From: Oegoconia quadripuncta
Taxonomy: Eukaryota > Arthropoda > Insecta > Lepidoptera > Autostichidae
NCBI GenBank assembly: GCA_949316235.1
Contig: OX438754.1
Coordinates: forward strand, 8,231,501 to 8,295,500
DNA: 64,000 nt
Direction of reading: 5' to 3'
In this document: positions 23,651 to 35,030 of the stretch, piece by piece
Layout: every line of letters begins with the position of its first letter
Position numbering within the stretch: position 1 is the first letter of the stretch
The notes under the pieces: generated by a model
Told to the model about the DNA's origin: nothing
Seen by the model: the letters and a program-made list of their open reading frames with translations, nothing else
The model's database searches: none
Position numbers and translations under genes: made by a program

Positions 23651-24882
23651 TATACAGGGCGTCCCACGGCTATGCCACATGGAGGGAAAGTACCTTGAAT
23701 TTTGTAGATGGAACATTTTACTAAAAGAAGACATTATTTTAATTTAAAAAACAATTTAAACTGCATTCATAGATTTTTAAATAAGTACATGGTTGAACCG
23801 GGAATCGAACCCTTTATTTATAAAAAAAAAATTACCATGTAGCTTTATCATACCGATCGAAAGGCTTCATCATAAGGATTATTTTTTGCTAAATAACATA
23901 GTGTCAGAAATAAAAGGAAGACCATGAATTTTAACATTAGATGTGCTATTTTGTTCAGAAAAATGAAAAGCTGACATTGCCGTAAGGACATACAACTGAC
24001 ATTATCATTACTAATGCTAATTACCCACTCGAGAAGTATGCATCATTTCCCTATTATAATTTAAGTTCATGATAAAATGATAAAGAGATACGTAATTAGT
24101 AAGTAGGTACCTGGTTGTATGCCATTGTATGGTTGTAGTACATTTTTACGAAGGGCATCTCGATACGGACAGGTATTTAGAAATACTTGAGATTTTAAGA
24201 AATGAGATAAATAATCTTTCGGCAGCAGAACGACAAAACCTTACTTTTCAGCAACATGGGGCTCCGGCTCATAACAGTAACAGAACAAAGGACTATCTCA
24301 ATGAACATTTTCTTTCCTGGATCGGGACAAATGGACGAATAAGATGGCCGCCGAGATCCCCAGATCTAACCCCGTTAGATTTTTTTTATGTGGTTATTTA
24401 AAAAATTTAGTTTACAAGAACCAGTGTCAAAGTGTCCACGAGCTACAAACAGAATTTCGACGTATTATTCAAAATATCCACCACAACATGATCAAAAAAT
24501 CGACAGGGAGCGAAATAATCAAAAGAGTGCGACTTTGTATTGAACAGGATGGGACTCATTTTGAGCATTTGATAAATTGATTAATTTTGTATTAAAAATG
24601 TTAAAATTCATTGTCTTCCTTTTATTTCTGACACTATGTTATTAGCAAAAAATAATCCTTATGATGAAGCCTTTCGATCGGTATGATAAAGCTACATGGT
24701 AATTTTTTTTTTTATAAATAAAGGGTTCGATTCCCGGGTCAACCATGTACTTATTTAAAAATCTATGAATGCAGTTTAAATTGTTTTTTAAATTAAAATA
24801 ATGTCTTCTTTCAGTAAAATGTTCCATCTACAAAATTCAAGGTACTTTCCCTCCATGTGGCATAGCCGTGGGACGCCCTGTA
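23651..24882 (+). mobile_element. Mariner-like element with very long TIRs
   Basis: 1,232 bp flanked by TA duplications (23649-23650, 24883-24884). The ends read TACAGGGCGTCCCACGGCTA and inverse. The inverted repeats extend about 290 bp (to about 23940 and from about 24595) with few mismatches, far longer than the roughly 30 bp of classical mariners. Each TIR contains GGTTCGATTCCCGG (or its inverse) next to an A/T run, like a tRNA T-arm/B-box. The middle carries a damaged transposase C-terminal half. The N-terminal DNA-binding region is absent, so this is an internally deleted, non-autonomous copy. Confidence 0.85.
24129..24580 (+). pseudogene. Broken mariner/Tc1-family transposase, C-terminal half
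   Basis: A DDE/D transposase remnant inside the long-TIR element. The first frame (24129-24401) carries the second-Asp region, where QQHGAPAH stands in place of the usual QQDGAPAH, so that catalytic Asp is replaced by His. It also carries the third catalytic region WPPRSPDLTPLDFF. A frameshift in the T-run near 24381-24388 moves the rest into another frame (about 24390-24580), ending HFEHLIN and a stop. The first catalytic Asp and the helix-turn-helix region are missing. It cannot be active: it has lost the N-terminus, a catalytic residue and the frame. Confidence 0.8.
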
Positions 24883-24949
24883 TAATTAACTTTTAGGTTT
24901 CTCAAGTGCAGGTATTTATAAAGAAACGACCAGTGTGCGAAGTGTGAGT

Positions 24950-25535
24950 TTTGTCTCGTTTTTAACTTTACCATCGCGTTCGCGTTTACGAAAAAAGTCC
25001 CTATGAAAAAAATCGTTTTGCAAACTATCCGCTAGAGGCGCTGCACATTTCTCCATACAAATCGTCACGTAAACGTGAACGCGGTAGTAAAGTTAAGTCG
25101 AAACAAAACTCACACTCCGCCCTCTGAACGAGAGGTGTATTTGAGGCATTTGAGGGTGTTTGCACTATTAACTGCGGTTCCCGTATTGAGGAATACGTGC
25201 ACTGAATGTGGGAGAGTAGGTACATACTAAAGTGCGAGTAAAATTAATTTTAGTTAAAAACGTATATAAAGATTTCGAGTAATACCTTTTTGATCAATAA
25301 AATAGTTTTGAGTTTGATTTTTTTTTTGTTTAGGTATGCACAACGGGTTAGCACTTAACCACAATCACATCGGATGACCGAAGGTTATTTGGGGGACTGA
25401 CTGACTTTAGTTATTATTTTAAAAGTTAAGCGCAGTTTATACTATAAATGGTAGCAACACTTTGGAAAATACTGTTAAATATTTGTTTAGCCCTTGTTTA
25501 AAATTTTTATAACAACACTGTAGAGTTTATTATTA
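24950..25535. other. Noncoding; imperfect inverted GC-richer stretch at 24920-25120
   Basis: GTGAGTTTTGTCTCGTTTTTAAC-like and its inverse near 25090-25110 (AAGTCGAAACAAAACTCACA) bracket about 170 bp with mirrored TTCGCGTTTACG/CGTAAACGTGAACGCG. It is probably another inverted-repeat element (about 24925-25115). The rest is AT-rich with no gene. Confidence 0.4.
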
Positions 25536-25595
25536 TTAAATTCTTTATTGCACACAAAAATAAAACACAAAAAAGTTTATCCTCACCTTGTATAC
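25536..25595 (-). repeat. LINE 3' tail scrap
   Basis: AAATTCTTTATTGCACACAA, the inverse of a TGTGCAATAAAGAATTT poly(A)-signal tail. Confidence 0.45.
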
Positions 25596-25614
25596 CTACA
25601 AATGCATGCCCTCG

Positions 25615-25800
25615 TCAAAACATTGACAGCAGATCGTATACGTCACAGCTCCGTCACGTCAGCCATGCGATCGTATCGGCGATGATTTGGAGGCAGCGAG
25701 CCCCCGCGTAAACTTCGGGAGATCAACAGATAAGTCAATCAAGAGGCCCAGTCGTGGGATTTGGAGCAAGTTCGCTGGTGATTGGTTATTGTGTGTACCT
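25615..25800. promoter_or_regulatory. GC-rich island with clustered CGTCA half-sites
   Basis: Three CGTCA half-sites in 25639-25662 (TACGTCACAGCTCCGTCACG), followed by GCGATCGTATCGGCGATGAT. Unique, GC-richer than its surroundings, no coding potential. Candidate enhancer only. Confidence 0.25.
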
Positions 25801-28800
25801 CCACTTTAGGTAGGTATCAAGTGAGGTAGATACTGACATAACGTAACCTTTATTTTTTTTATTATTTTTTGAATAATAAAGAATAAAGAACATCATTATA
25901 AAAACTATTACACAAAATCTACCTACAAGCCAAAGTTATGCCAATTACAGATTTTCATTTTGTTTTATAATTCTTTTAAATAGTCCGGTGATGGAATGTC
26001 ACTATTAAATTAAAATTATTAAGTACTAATTACTTTGAAACATAATGATTATCATAGGATAATATAGATTAATGTGATATCAAAACAAGCGTGTCCCAGC
26101 ACTACCACTAGTCAGCAGTCGTACAATGTTTGCGTAAGGTAGTGTTGTGCAGATATCGATATAAAATAATTATGTAACGAATTTTATTATTAGATTGTAT
26201 AGCGTAGGTGGATAGTCGTCCATATAAAATGTATTTTATTCGTATGAAAAGTGATTTATGTAGTTTATAACGGCAAATAAAAAATTTGAAATATCCTGAA
26301 AACACTAGACACAACGCAGTCAAACGCATAACACTCGTCGATATTCGTCAGGTTGAAAATCTATTAACGGGCTTCGAGCATTTCGTAATGATATATCTAA
26401 GTGTATTTACGTACAGTATATACCTAATACACATATAGGTGTTTCAGTTTACGTACAATTGATTCCGGAACTATAACTTTTTGTATAGAAACTAACAAGG
26501 AAAACAGAATGAAGCAAGGCAGGAGTTTGAAAGCGTGTATTCAACTTTGTGCCCTACTAGCTGCCACTGATATCATTAATTTTGATTTTTTCCACTTAAA
26601 TGTGTCTTTACAAACCTGTGTCAGTTGACGTACTTGTACGGTTCACAGAATAGATGGTTGCAAAGGCAAACATTAGAATTAGTTGGAATTACTTTTAGCG
26701 CACGTACTTTGACTTGAGTAAAATGTTTAAGTTTTGGAGTAACGGCCGCAGTGTTTCAATTTATTATAGAGTCAAGTTGTGTCCCTGAACATGTCAATAA
26801 TGTATTTATAAGTTTTTAGTAATGATAGTATGACTGGTGATACTGACCTATGGGGAAGGGCACTGTATGCAGAAATACCTAGTTCGGCAACAGGGGCTAT
26901 ATATATTGGAATACCAATTAACCAGCTTAATTTGGATTATAAGATAAAACTGTAATTTTGGGAAACATTTTCATGATTTAATATCGTAGGTAATCGCGAA
27001 ATATTCCGAGATACAAGTATTTTGTCATGGAAAGAATAACTAACATTTCTAAATAATATTCGTAAATGCGTAATAATAATTTTGATTTGACATTTCAAGC
27101 AGCTAGCTTAGCATTTCATCAAATAAAATTCATGATTAAAGAACATCCCGACAGCCCCAGGAATGAGGGTAAAGTTTTTTTGGGTGTACGTACTTATGTA
27201 AATATACTATAATGTATATAGATTTCTATATTATCACCTGTAGCCTAAACGGTATGACCGATTTTAAAATTAGTTTAAGTAATTAGTCTTTAGATTCGTC
27301 TTGGCCCCCAAAGTGTTGGAAACAAAATTTTATAAAGAATCCAACATGGCGCCCATAAAATGCAAAAAGATACTGACCGGTTTTTGGTTTTTAAATACTT
27401 AAATCGTTATTAAATTCGGTCTCATTTCAAGCCCCACTTCAAATATACTTCTATGATTATTGCTGACTGTACATGGCCACAATAATTACCCGTCCAGTTC
27501 CGTGCAATGTCGCGTACGCGACTGTATCGAAAAACTTTTAATTTAGCCAAGTCCCCATTGTGAGCGTTTAAAAAGCTTCAAGTATTGTATGCATTTAACA
27601 AGGAGCCGCGGCGACAGTTATTAATGGATTCGGTACTATTTTTCTCGACACCAGCCGCACCAGCAAAGGATCAGCGTAGGTAGGTACCGTGCTTTGTTCA
27701 TCCCAGTTTGGATGCCCAAACGGAAACTGAAATCGTGTTTAAAATGCTGGAGATAAGTAAAGAAATAGGTAAGTAAAAAACAATGTTTCCATTTTATCGA
27801 ATTTTCTCAGTGATACTAAGTACGTATTTGTTTTCTAAATGTATACTTATGTTTGGGAAACCTATATTATAGCGACAAAGTTCATAGGTACTTACGTGTA
27901 TGGATATTTATAATAATGTTTAGTAAGTGCCATTTTACCAATAGATAGATAAATAAAACGTCTGGGTGTTACGAATGATCCACGCCACAATTCAATGTAA
28001 ACAGATGAATTAAGCACCTAATAATATATCTAATTATTATCGTCTAATTTAAGAGCGCCGCTCTATCTCTACATAGTATAACAAACAAAGTCTCAATCCG
28101 CGTTTGTCTGTTTTTGGCAATCAGTTACTCTAAACTACGCAACGGATTTTAATACGGCCACTATCATTTGGCGAATTTCTTCCGGTAGCTTTAAATTATA
28201 TTTATATTGTATATTATATTTTTATGGAAAATACCCGGGGCGGGTTGCTACTGTAAAATATAGTCAAAATAGAGAGAGAAATATTAATACCTACCGGTGT
28301 TACAGCCCACTTTTTAATTTGAAAGAGTTTTTTCAAACAGAAGGTTTAAATTACATGTATATTATGGTAGTAAGTCTGCGACTCGTGTGAATTTCTATCA
28401 CAGAAATGAATATCTATGAAATTATGTATACCCACTAAATCTTACTAATTCCTATATTGGACTAAAAGACTCAGTAGTCATTTCCTGAATCATCGAACTA
28501 CTGCTACGAAAAAGTCTCATCAATCCGATCATCGAACTAAATCATCGGACTACCGGATATATAGGCGGAATCCTCGTACTTTCGAATGTAAATGGTACAA
28601 AAATGAATAACCTTACAAACTGTCGGCATTTTTGAAGATTTCCCGCACCATCCTCAATTATCTAAGTTTCAATCGCGTCTGTGTCTATGCGGTGGCGACG
28701 AGATATTTTTCGAAATCCTCGCTTCTGCCGTATCATTAGTCATTTCGCTCGAGACGCTCTCCGGAGTTTTTGCGACTTCACTCAACTGATGCAATTCCAC

Positions 28801-29715
28801 AATACAACTTTGCAGTTGGCGAAACGAGGTGGTTTAAGGTTTTATATGGAATATTCATAAATATTGTGTTTAGAGATTGAACTTTGCATAAACTTCTGAC
28901 AGATTTGATCGTTTCTGTAGTTTCAGCAGAAGAGTTATTAATACTCGTTGAAAACTGAAAATTGACTATTTAAACAAAGTAAACAATAATTGAAACGCCA
29001 AAAATTGGCAAAGCAACCGACTTCAGTAAGATTCCACACTCTTCTCAATTATCTTAATAAATTATAATAAATTATCAATTTAGATAAGATGGTGGTAGCT
29101 AGCCAGGCGGACATTTAAAATGCCCTACCACCAACCAAACCGAGTACTTAAACATGGTACATGTTCTGGGGGATCGAAGCAATATAGATTACCTTGGAAG
29201 CTTACTATTTTGGTTTATAAATAACGGAGTGCTCCGGTAATAAATTGTGTTAGTGGGCATCTCTAAACTCTTCATCACATCCACTTCAACTAAATGATAC
29301 TCTCTGAATGCAAATTCTTGGACTCGTTGGTGTAAATAATAATCGCTATATGTATGCCTATAATATGTGAGGAACTCCTTCAATTCCTCTTAGACCCCAA
29401 TATAGAACAGGATTATGATGAAGTATGTCCTATTCAATAAAATAAAAAAATCTGATTCGTTTTATTAATGACTGAGTTCTGAGGCAACAAACGTATATTT
29501 TTTTAATTACACCCGAATTGATAACCTCCTCTTTTTACGTCAGTTAAAAATCTAATTTCGAATCAATCGCAAACTTGAGGCTTTCACTGATAAGAAAGAA
29601 ATATTTGTATCTCTATATACAAAAATAAGTATAAATATTTCGAATACCTACACCAATTTATCTAATCCTAAACTAATATGATTAATGATGGAACTACGCA
29701 AAACCTGTAGGTACT
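25801..29715. other. Noncoding stretch with scattered unique GC-richer blocks
   Basis: No gene or intact element. A fragment at 28085-28190 (ACTACGCAACGGATTTTAAT) is a common lepidopteran dispersed repeat. Blocks at 27590-27690 and 28620-28840 are unique and GC-richer (possible cis-regulatory DNA). Confidence 0.35.
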
Positions 29716-29719
29716 AGAG

Positions 29720-29870
29720 AACGTATAAAAATACATAAATATCCATGACTCGGGAATACAATGTTCGTATTCAACACACAATCATTTACCTACCCATAGC
29801 GGGAATCGAACCCGCAACCGTTGCTTTCGATGGTAGGGCCATTACCCCCTATTTAATCGGTCATCTTATT
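29720..29870 (-). repeat. tRNA-derived SINE, family 1, 5' part
   Basis: Inverse B-box GGAATCGAACCC with flanks GCGGGAATCGAACCCGCAAC at about 29799, and GACTCGGGAATACAATGTTC, match the SINE at 20255-20510. Confidence 0.65.
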
Positions 29871-30396
29871 GAATTTAAAATTTGGTTATGCCATTATTTT
29901 GTATCCAAAATCTAACAAAACCGTTATAAACATTGCTATAATGACAACTGTATGAGCGGCAATTTTGAAGCTGCATTTCATTATTCCCAATCGATGCTTA
30001 CTCCCAAGTGGCACAGTTGTCTCAAATCGAGCCATTGTTCAGCTCAGAGCAGCTACTGTATTCGAACCCTCGAGACCGATCCATCAATCGTCCAAGTTAG
30101 ATATTAAGTTTTTGAACGAACCCCTCACGAAACGAAAGCAACTTAAATTCGCCTTCGGAAATATTTGAAAAGCGATTGTTTCGTAATATGATTGTACGAT
30201 TATGTCAAAATATTTGCGGTGATTCGGACAATTTTGTGGTCGATCGATCAGTTTGTTTGTCCGTGCCTCTACATTGGAAAATAAAGTAAGACGCCTCTGT
30301 ATGGCCGTGAAATTGAGTTTATTCAAGAAAACATCCTTGAACATTCATTTGAACATGTATTTGAAGTATATATAGGTGTTTATAACGAAAATAGGA

Positions 30397-31023
30397 TACA
30401 GGGTAAATTTTTCAAACGAGCCTGCAAAGTCAAATCCGAAACTATGGGAATAGCATTTTCATGAAAACTAAAACTGCATCATTGGATTTTTAAAATATCA
30501 ATATTCCTGGCCAGGAAATGAAACCGTTGATTTTTTAAAAAAAAATTGGCACACTGTATTATTACACCATTCGATAGTATCGCTAATAAGGAACAAATTC
30601 TGGCAAATAATGTTATACGACAAACTTGAAGAAATTTTTAATTTAAAATTTTTATTATCTCTTCACGGTTTAAAAGGCCACAGTAAAAGAAAAAATGTAA
30701 ATGAAGTGAATTTTTACCGTGCTTTAGAATAGTGAGGTATGAATCTTTTGGGACAATTCGATCATCTAAGTTTTAATAGGTAGGTATCGTGAGAAATTTT
30801 TTTTTTTTTATAAGCTATGTTATTACTTCCCAGAATTCGTTTATTAGATATTAGCGACACTATTGAATGTATGCGTTTTTTTTTTCAAAATCAAGGGGCT
30901 TGATTCCTGGCTAGGAAAATAGATTTTACAAAAATCCAATAATGCAGTTTTAGTTTTCATCAAAATCCGGTCCGAGACTCCTTTTGAGTATACTTTTCGC
31001 TATTCTTGAAAAATTCATTCTGT
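30397..31023. mobile_element. Long-TIR mariner-like non-autonomous element
   Basis: The inverted arms share ATGAAAACTAAAACTGCAT, ATTGGATTTTT and a TTCCTGGCCAGGAA/CCTAGCCAGGAAT motif, extending about 200 bp from the TACAGGGT-type end to TATCGCTAATA. The order of motifs along each arm (AAACTGCA, ATTTTTA, CC-GG box, T/A run, CGCTAATA-type) parallels the TIR of 23651-24882, so this is probably a diverged relative. No transposase frame. Confidence 0.65.
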
Positions 31024-32325
31024 GAACTAAAGTATCCTTCTTGTGTTTAGGAGTGAATGATTATTGTTATTTTTTCTATAGATTAAAATGCACGCAAGAG
31101 GATGCTAAAGTGCCTACGTTCAGACTAGTGTATTGTTTAAAATAAGTAAATTTTTAAATTAATAGTCCCAATGACGTCACCCTTTTGCCTATGTAAACTA
31201 CTTGTTAAGTCTAGAGCATCAACTACCGCTTGAGGACATAAAAGATTACAAGCTGATGATAATATTCTTATATCTATTTTAACAACGAATATAATACTTA
31301 TAGTACAAATGTTTCTTCATGCATTCCAAAAATATAATTGGATATAAACTAGTTACTGAATATTATCTGAGAATAATTATGGTGATAATTTTACATAAAC
31401 CTCTCTCAAACTCGTCATTAACCATGTTAGAGAGAATTTTACCAATTTAAAAATATATTTCTGAAGCAACACAAACGGAAATACTTTTCTCCCTCCTCCC
31501 GATTCGCAGAGGGATTATTCGCAGGATGGAGTGCAGAGTGACTGCTGTGGGGTGGAGATAGCTGATATTTGTTCGGAGATCTCTTCGTGACGTTGAAACA
31601 TGGGTTAAATTATGCATTAAAATGCAAATTTTCACTAATGTTTATTTAGTTGGTTCGCTTCGGTGAGAAGTGCACTACCTATAGGTAAATTATATACATG
31701 TATACATAACCTCACGATGTTTATCCCAAATGGGATGGTCAGAGATATACCAAATAGTATTTGGGTGTTCCAAACATTAAAAGTTTAAAGCTTAAACCAA
31801 TATCTTAAGATTAATTAAGAAAATTGTTCATCAGGAGACCCAAAGCTATCTGATCTAACTGATCAAGTAATACTAGTATTATCAGTATATTTCTTTGACA
31901 GTCTACCGACTTGTAATACAAATAATACATTTGAAAAACTCTCAGATTAAATTTGGCCTTTCTTATTTCATTCCTATTTCATTATTCTTCGAAGTAGGTA
32001 TTCGTTTATTGAATTGGTGGCCTATTTATTTACCGCAGGCAGGTACATACCTTAGACGTTCCGTAAGTGAGGCTGAATGAAGATTCCATGGACGTTTATG
32101 GTATATAGCTACACCTAGGTGTAAAATTTAATTCATTAGAGGTACTTACTGTCCAAAGCAGGTTGGTCGGCACTCAGAATACCCGCTATATTTAAATATA
32201 TTTTTGTTAAAGTTCAATTAATCATACTTATTATTTTTTTTTTCTTCGAATCAAAAGGATTAAATTATCACTTAAAAAAGTAATTTTTTTTAATCTAGTA
32301 TATTAAAATTACTGCTAATTCAACC
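31024..32325. other. Noncoding; CRE-like site and a dispersed-repeat scrap
   Basis: TGACGTCA at 31172-31179. The 31712-31790 segment (CTCACGATGTTTATCCCAAA) resembles 7262-7330. No gene seen. Confidence 0.35.
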
Positions 32326-32329
32326 TAAT

Positions 32330-32790
32330 TCCCTAGAGAAGAGCGAGCAAGAAACTCAAGGTCTGCTCTTTTTAAGTAGGTTTTGGGTTATAATGTGTAA
32401 TTCGTCAAAACAAAATTCGTCAAAACTGAATATCGCCGAGCGGCAAATGTCCCGTACTTGCTTGTCATCCAAATAGTCAGAAATTTTATAATAGTCTTTT
32501 ATAATTAATTTCTGTTTTATAATAATTTTTAACTTATTAAAAGGCAAATTTTTAATGTCTGTTGCACGGCTAGCACATCTTTGCGCGCCTCGAGTGAGAT
32601 AGAATCGCGGGCGCGACATAGAGCCTATGGGATGAAAGAATGTGCATGTATATCGCCGTTGTGATAGCAATGTGATCTCAGACCAATCATGTGACGCAAA
32701 TTTTCTTTATGTATCAAGTTGTGCTACGAAAAGACAATATATTAGAGATATGAGAAACTTTGTCGAGTCGCTATCTATATGTATGTCTAT
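32330..32790 (-). pseudogene. LINE 3' end with reverse-transcriptase C-terminal tail
   Basis: A minus-strand ORF (32356-32670) ends with LPFNKLKIIIKQKLIIKDYY and DYLDDKQVRD. This matches the usual C-terminus of jockey/CR1-like LINE polyproteins, where a Lys-rich FK..LK..L segment is followed by YY.I.EYL/F. A 3' UTR containing AAGAGCAGACCTTGAGTTTC runs towards 32330. Sister copies: 8285-8525 and 40340-40810. It is truncated 5' and has no catalytic motifs. Confidence 0.55.
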
Positions 32791-32900
32791 ACGCTATATA
32801 TATGTATGTAGTATCCATCTATATGTATATATATAGCTATTTATGTATATAATATATATGTATAAATGTATGGTTTTAATTTTTGTTTATTAAATAAGTA
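32791..32900. repeat. AT microsatellite-like tract
   Basis: Imperfect TATATGTA repeats (32775-32870). Confidence 0.6.
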
Positions 32901-32939
32901 ATTATTTATGTAGGTATTTCATATCTGCATCCGTATTTT

Positions 32940-33110
32940 GCACAACCTCCTGTTCTATAAAGTTATACTCCTACACCCAAAGGTTGCCTGGAAGAGATCG
33001 CTCTTAGTGATAAGGCCGCCTAATTGTACTCTTTTCAGTATTTGTGCTTTGGAAAATGTATATTCTCCTTTTTGTGCAATAAAGTGTATTTGTATTGTAT
33101 TGTATGTCAA
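32940..33110 (+). repeat. LINE 3' UTR ending in (TATTG)n
   Basis: AGGTTGCCTGGAAGAGATCG, CTTAGTGATAAGGCCGCC and a TGCAATAAAGTG signal followed by TTGTATTGTATTGTATG. The same phrases occur at 56545-56660; the inverse is at 21055-21205. Confidence 0.65.
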
Positions 33111-34070
33111 CTCACATAAGTTGTGCTAGCCCTGCTGGAACTTTATCATAAAAGCGTATATATTGGCCCTTAAATGACTTGTGTTAACGACTACACGAAC
33201 AGTTATTATCTTGCCTTTACATTATATCTCTATTTTTTTAAAGCGATTCTAGATTTTTTCTTACACACATCAAGTTTTCATAAATAAATTGCGAACTTAT
33301 TTTAACAATATATTGATTTTCTTAAAATCCCTAAGAAACACTCATTCGTGGTCCACTTTCAAAATTGAACAGGCTTCCTCGGTAAATAGGCATCTGGCGA
33401 GGCTATACAAAGTAACTTTCTATTTAGTGTTGGCTGACGACCACCCAGTTTCAGCCGAGTTTCCCAGGAAATCCTGTCCAAACCCAATCTAAGGGCGCAA
33501 GAGGAAAAAAATTGAGAAGCGACGCCAGCGCCGTTGCACTGTCGCGACTATACGCTGATTAATGAAAGATCTGTTCACTCAACCGTGAATCAACTTAACT
33601 AACACAAGTCGCTTGAGGCAAACTGCACCTTAACGCTTTAGCCGAAATCCTAAATTTGATTCGCAGTTAATTGGCTGTTACTGTTCTTTGTGATGCTTGA
33701 GTCAAGAATACCAAACGTTTCCCCTCGACACTGTAACATTTGACGTTTTTGTGATATACACTACACATACATAATAAAAGTGCAAAATATGAACTTCAGT
33801 ATTAAATACAAGCTATTTCTGTTTTGGTAAGGTCTTCATGAATAACTGATGTGGCACAGAGTGACTCGTCGTCTATTAGTATTTCGCGACTAAGTACTGA
33901 ATATGGGTTGATGGGTATACACGTTGTGCGTTCTGATAATGGCGATTTAAAACTTTTTTCTATTAAGTAACTATTGGAAAGTAGATACCTATTTAATATG
34001 TCGTATGACATACGGATGCTAAAGGGCATTAAGATAAGAAGATGAAAATCAGCTTGCAATTCAAAAAATA
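33111..34070. other. Noncoding; 33380-33680 somewhat GC-richer
   Basis: Unique DNA with no recognised gene. Possible regulatory DNA by composition only. Confidence 0.35.
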
Positions 34071-34074
34071 AATA

Positions 34075-34400
34075 TTGATAGAAGGATGTTGGGAGTCAGA
34101 CTATACATAATTATAATAAGATTCTGAAGAAACTAATAAGAGAAAAAACAAAGGCAAGAGATATTGTAGAAAGCGTTAGGAGTCTCAAATGGAAATAGTC
34201 ACTTGTGTCGGGTGAATAATAACAAGTAGTCAAAAAGTGTACTTAAGTGGTTACCAAGAGATGATCACAGGAAGACCGAAATAAAGATGCGAGGACATAT
34301 TTGTAGTAAGAGGTGGGGGTACCGAATGACAAAGGCCCGAAACCGAGAAGAATGACGAAAGCTCGGGAGGCCTACGTCAAAGAGGTGACTACCGACATCA
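34075..34400 (+). pseudogene. Decayed RTE-type LINE C-terminal region
   Basis: Reads RRMLGVR, KTKARDIVESVRSLKWK, then after several stops KPRRMTKAREAYVKEV. These match in order the ERRMLGVRL, T.V.DIV..I..LKWQWAGH and GRP..RW motifs of RTE endonuclease-reverse transcriptases. Multiple stops and frameshifts; old. Confidence 0.55.
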
Positions 34401-34879
34401 TTCGGAATTCTCAAACTAAACCATATGAAAAGAAAGAAACTAAAATATAAGCAATAGGTACTGGTCGGAAAAGAATGATTTGATTGATTTTAATTGTATA
34501 CTTCAGTTATATAATGACTGAAAATTGTTAAATAACGTAATCATTAAATCGAATGAATTATTTACCAATCTAATTGTATCGTGTATTTGTTTTGACTGTA
34601 TCGGGAAAAAGCCTACCTGATTCTCTTTCTACAGTCAGTCTATAAAATATAATGGACATGTAGCAATCACACACGCATTAACAACCTTACGTCCCTATTT
34701 TTGAGCCAACCTCTTCGCACTAGGGTAGGTTATCATAATACACATACAATACGTAGACCAAACTGACAAAGAACTATATTTTATATCTAATAAATAAACT
34801 TCCCCAAATTTAGGAACGAGACATCAATATCTAACGTCAACATTTTGATTAGCCATCGAAAATTGTGGCCTTCAGATCC

Positions 34880-35030
34880 CCTCAAAATTTTCCCTGAGGT
34901 GGCTGACGTCACCCGGGAGGAGAAATGGGGGAAGCGATAGGAGGGGAGGGGTGTCGGCTGTCAAATGTCTGACATACGATGACGTTCCCGCGTCAAAAAC
35001 TTGCGCTTGGCTTTGTAGCGATCGGTTCAG
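34880..35030. promoter_or_regulatory. GC-rich island with a perfect CRE-type site
   Basis: TGACGTCA at 34904-34911 inside GGCTGACGTCACCCGGGAGG, followed by a G/A-rich run and GATGACGTTCCCGCGTC. It is the most GC-rich unique block between mir-993 and Dfd. Candidate enhancer or promoter; no transcript is evident. Confidence 0.3.

Larger units (their letters stand above)
23115..24945. mobile_element. Second copy of the 354-bp MITE, split by nested insertions
   Basis: Left part 23115-23333 (AGAGGGTTTATTCCGTCCAG...) and right part about 24885-24945 (CTCAAGTGCAGGTATTTATA) correspond to consecutive segments of the MITE at 12133-12486. The gap holds a SINE (23334-23642) and a mariner-like element (23651-24882). 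Confidence 0.65.
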
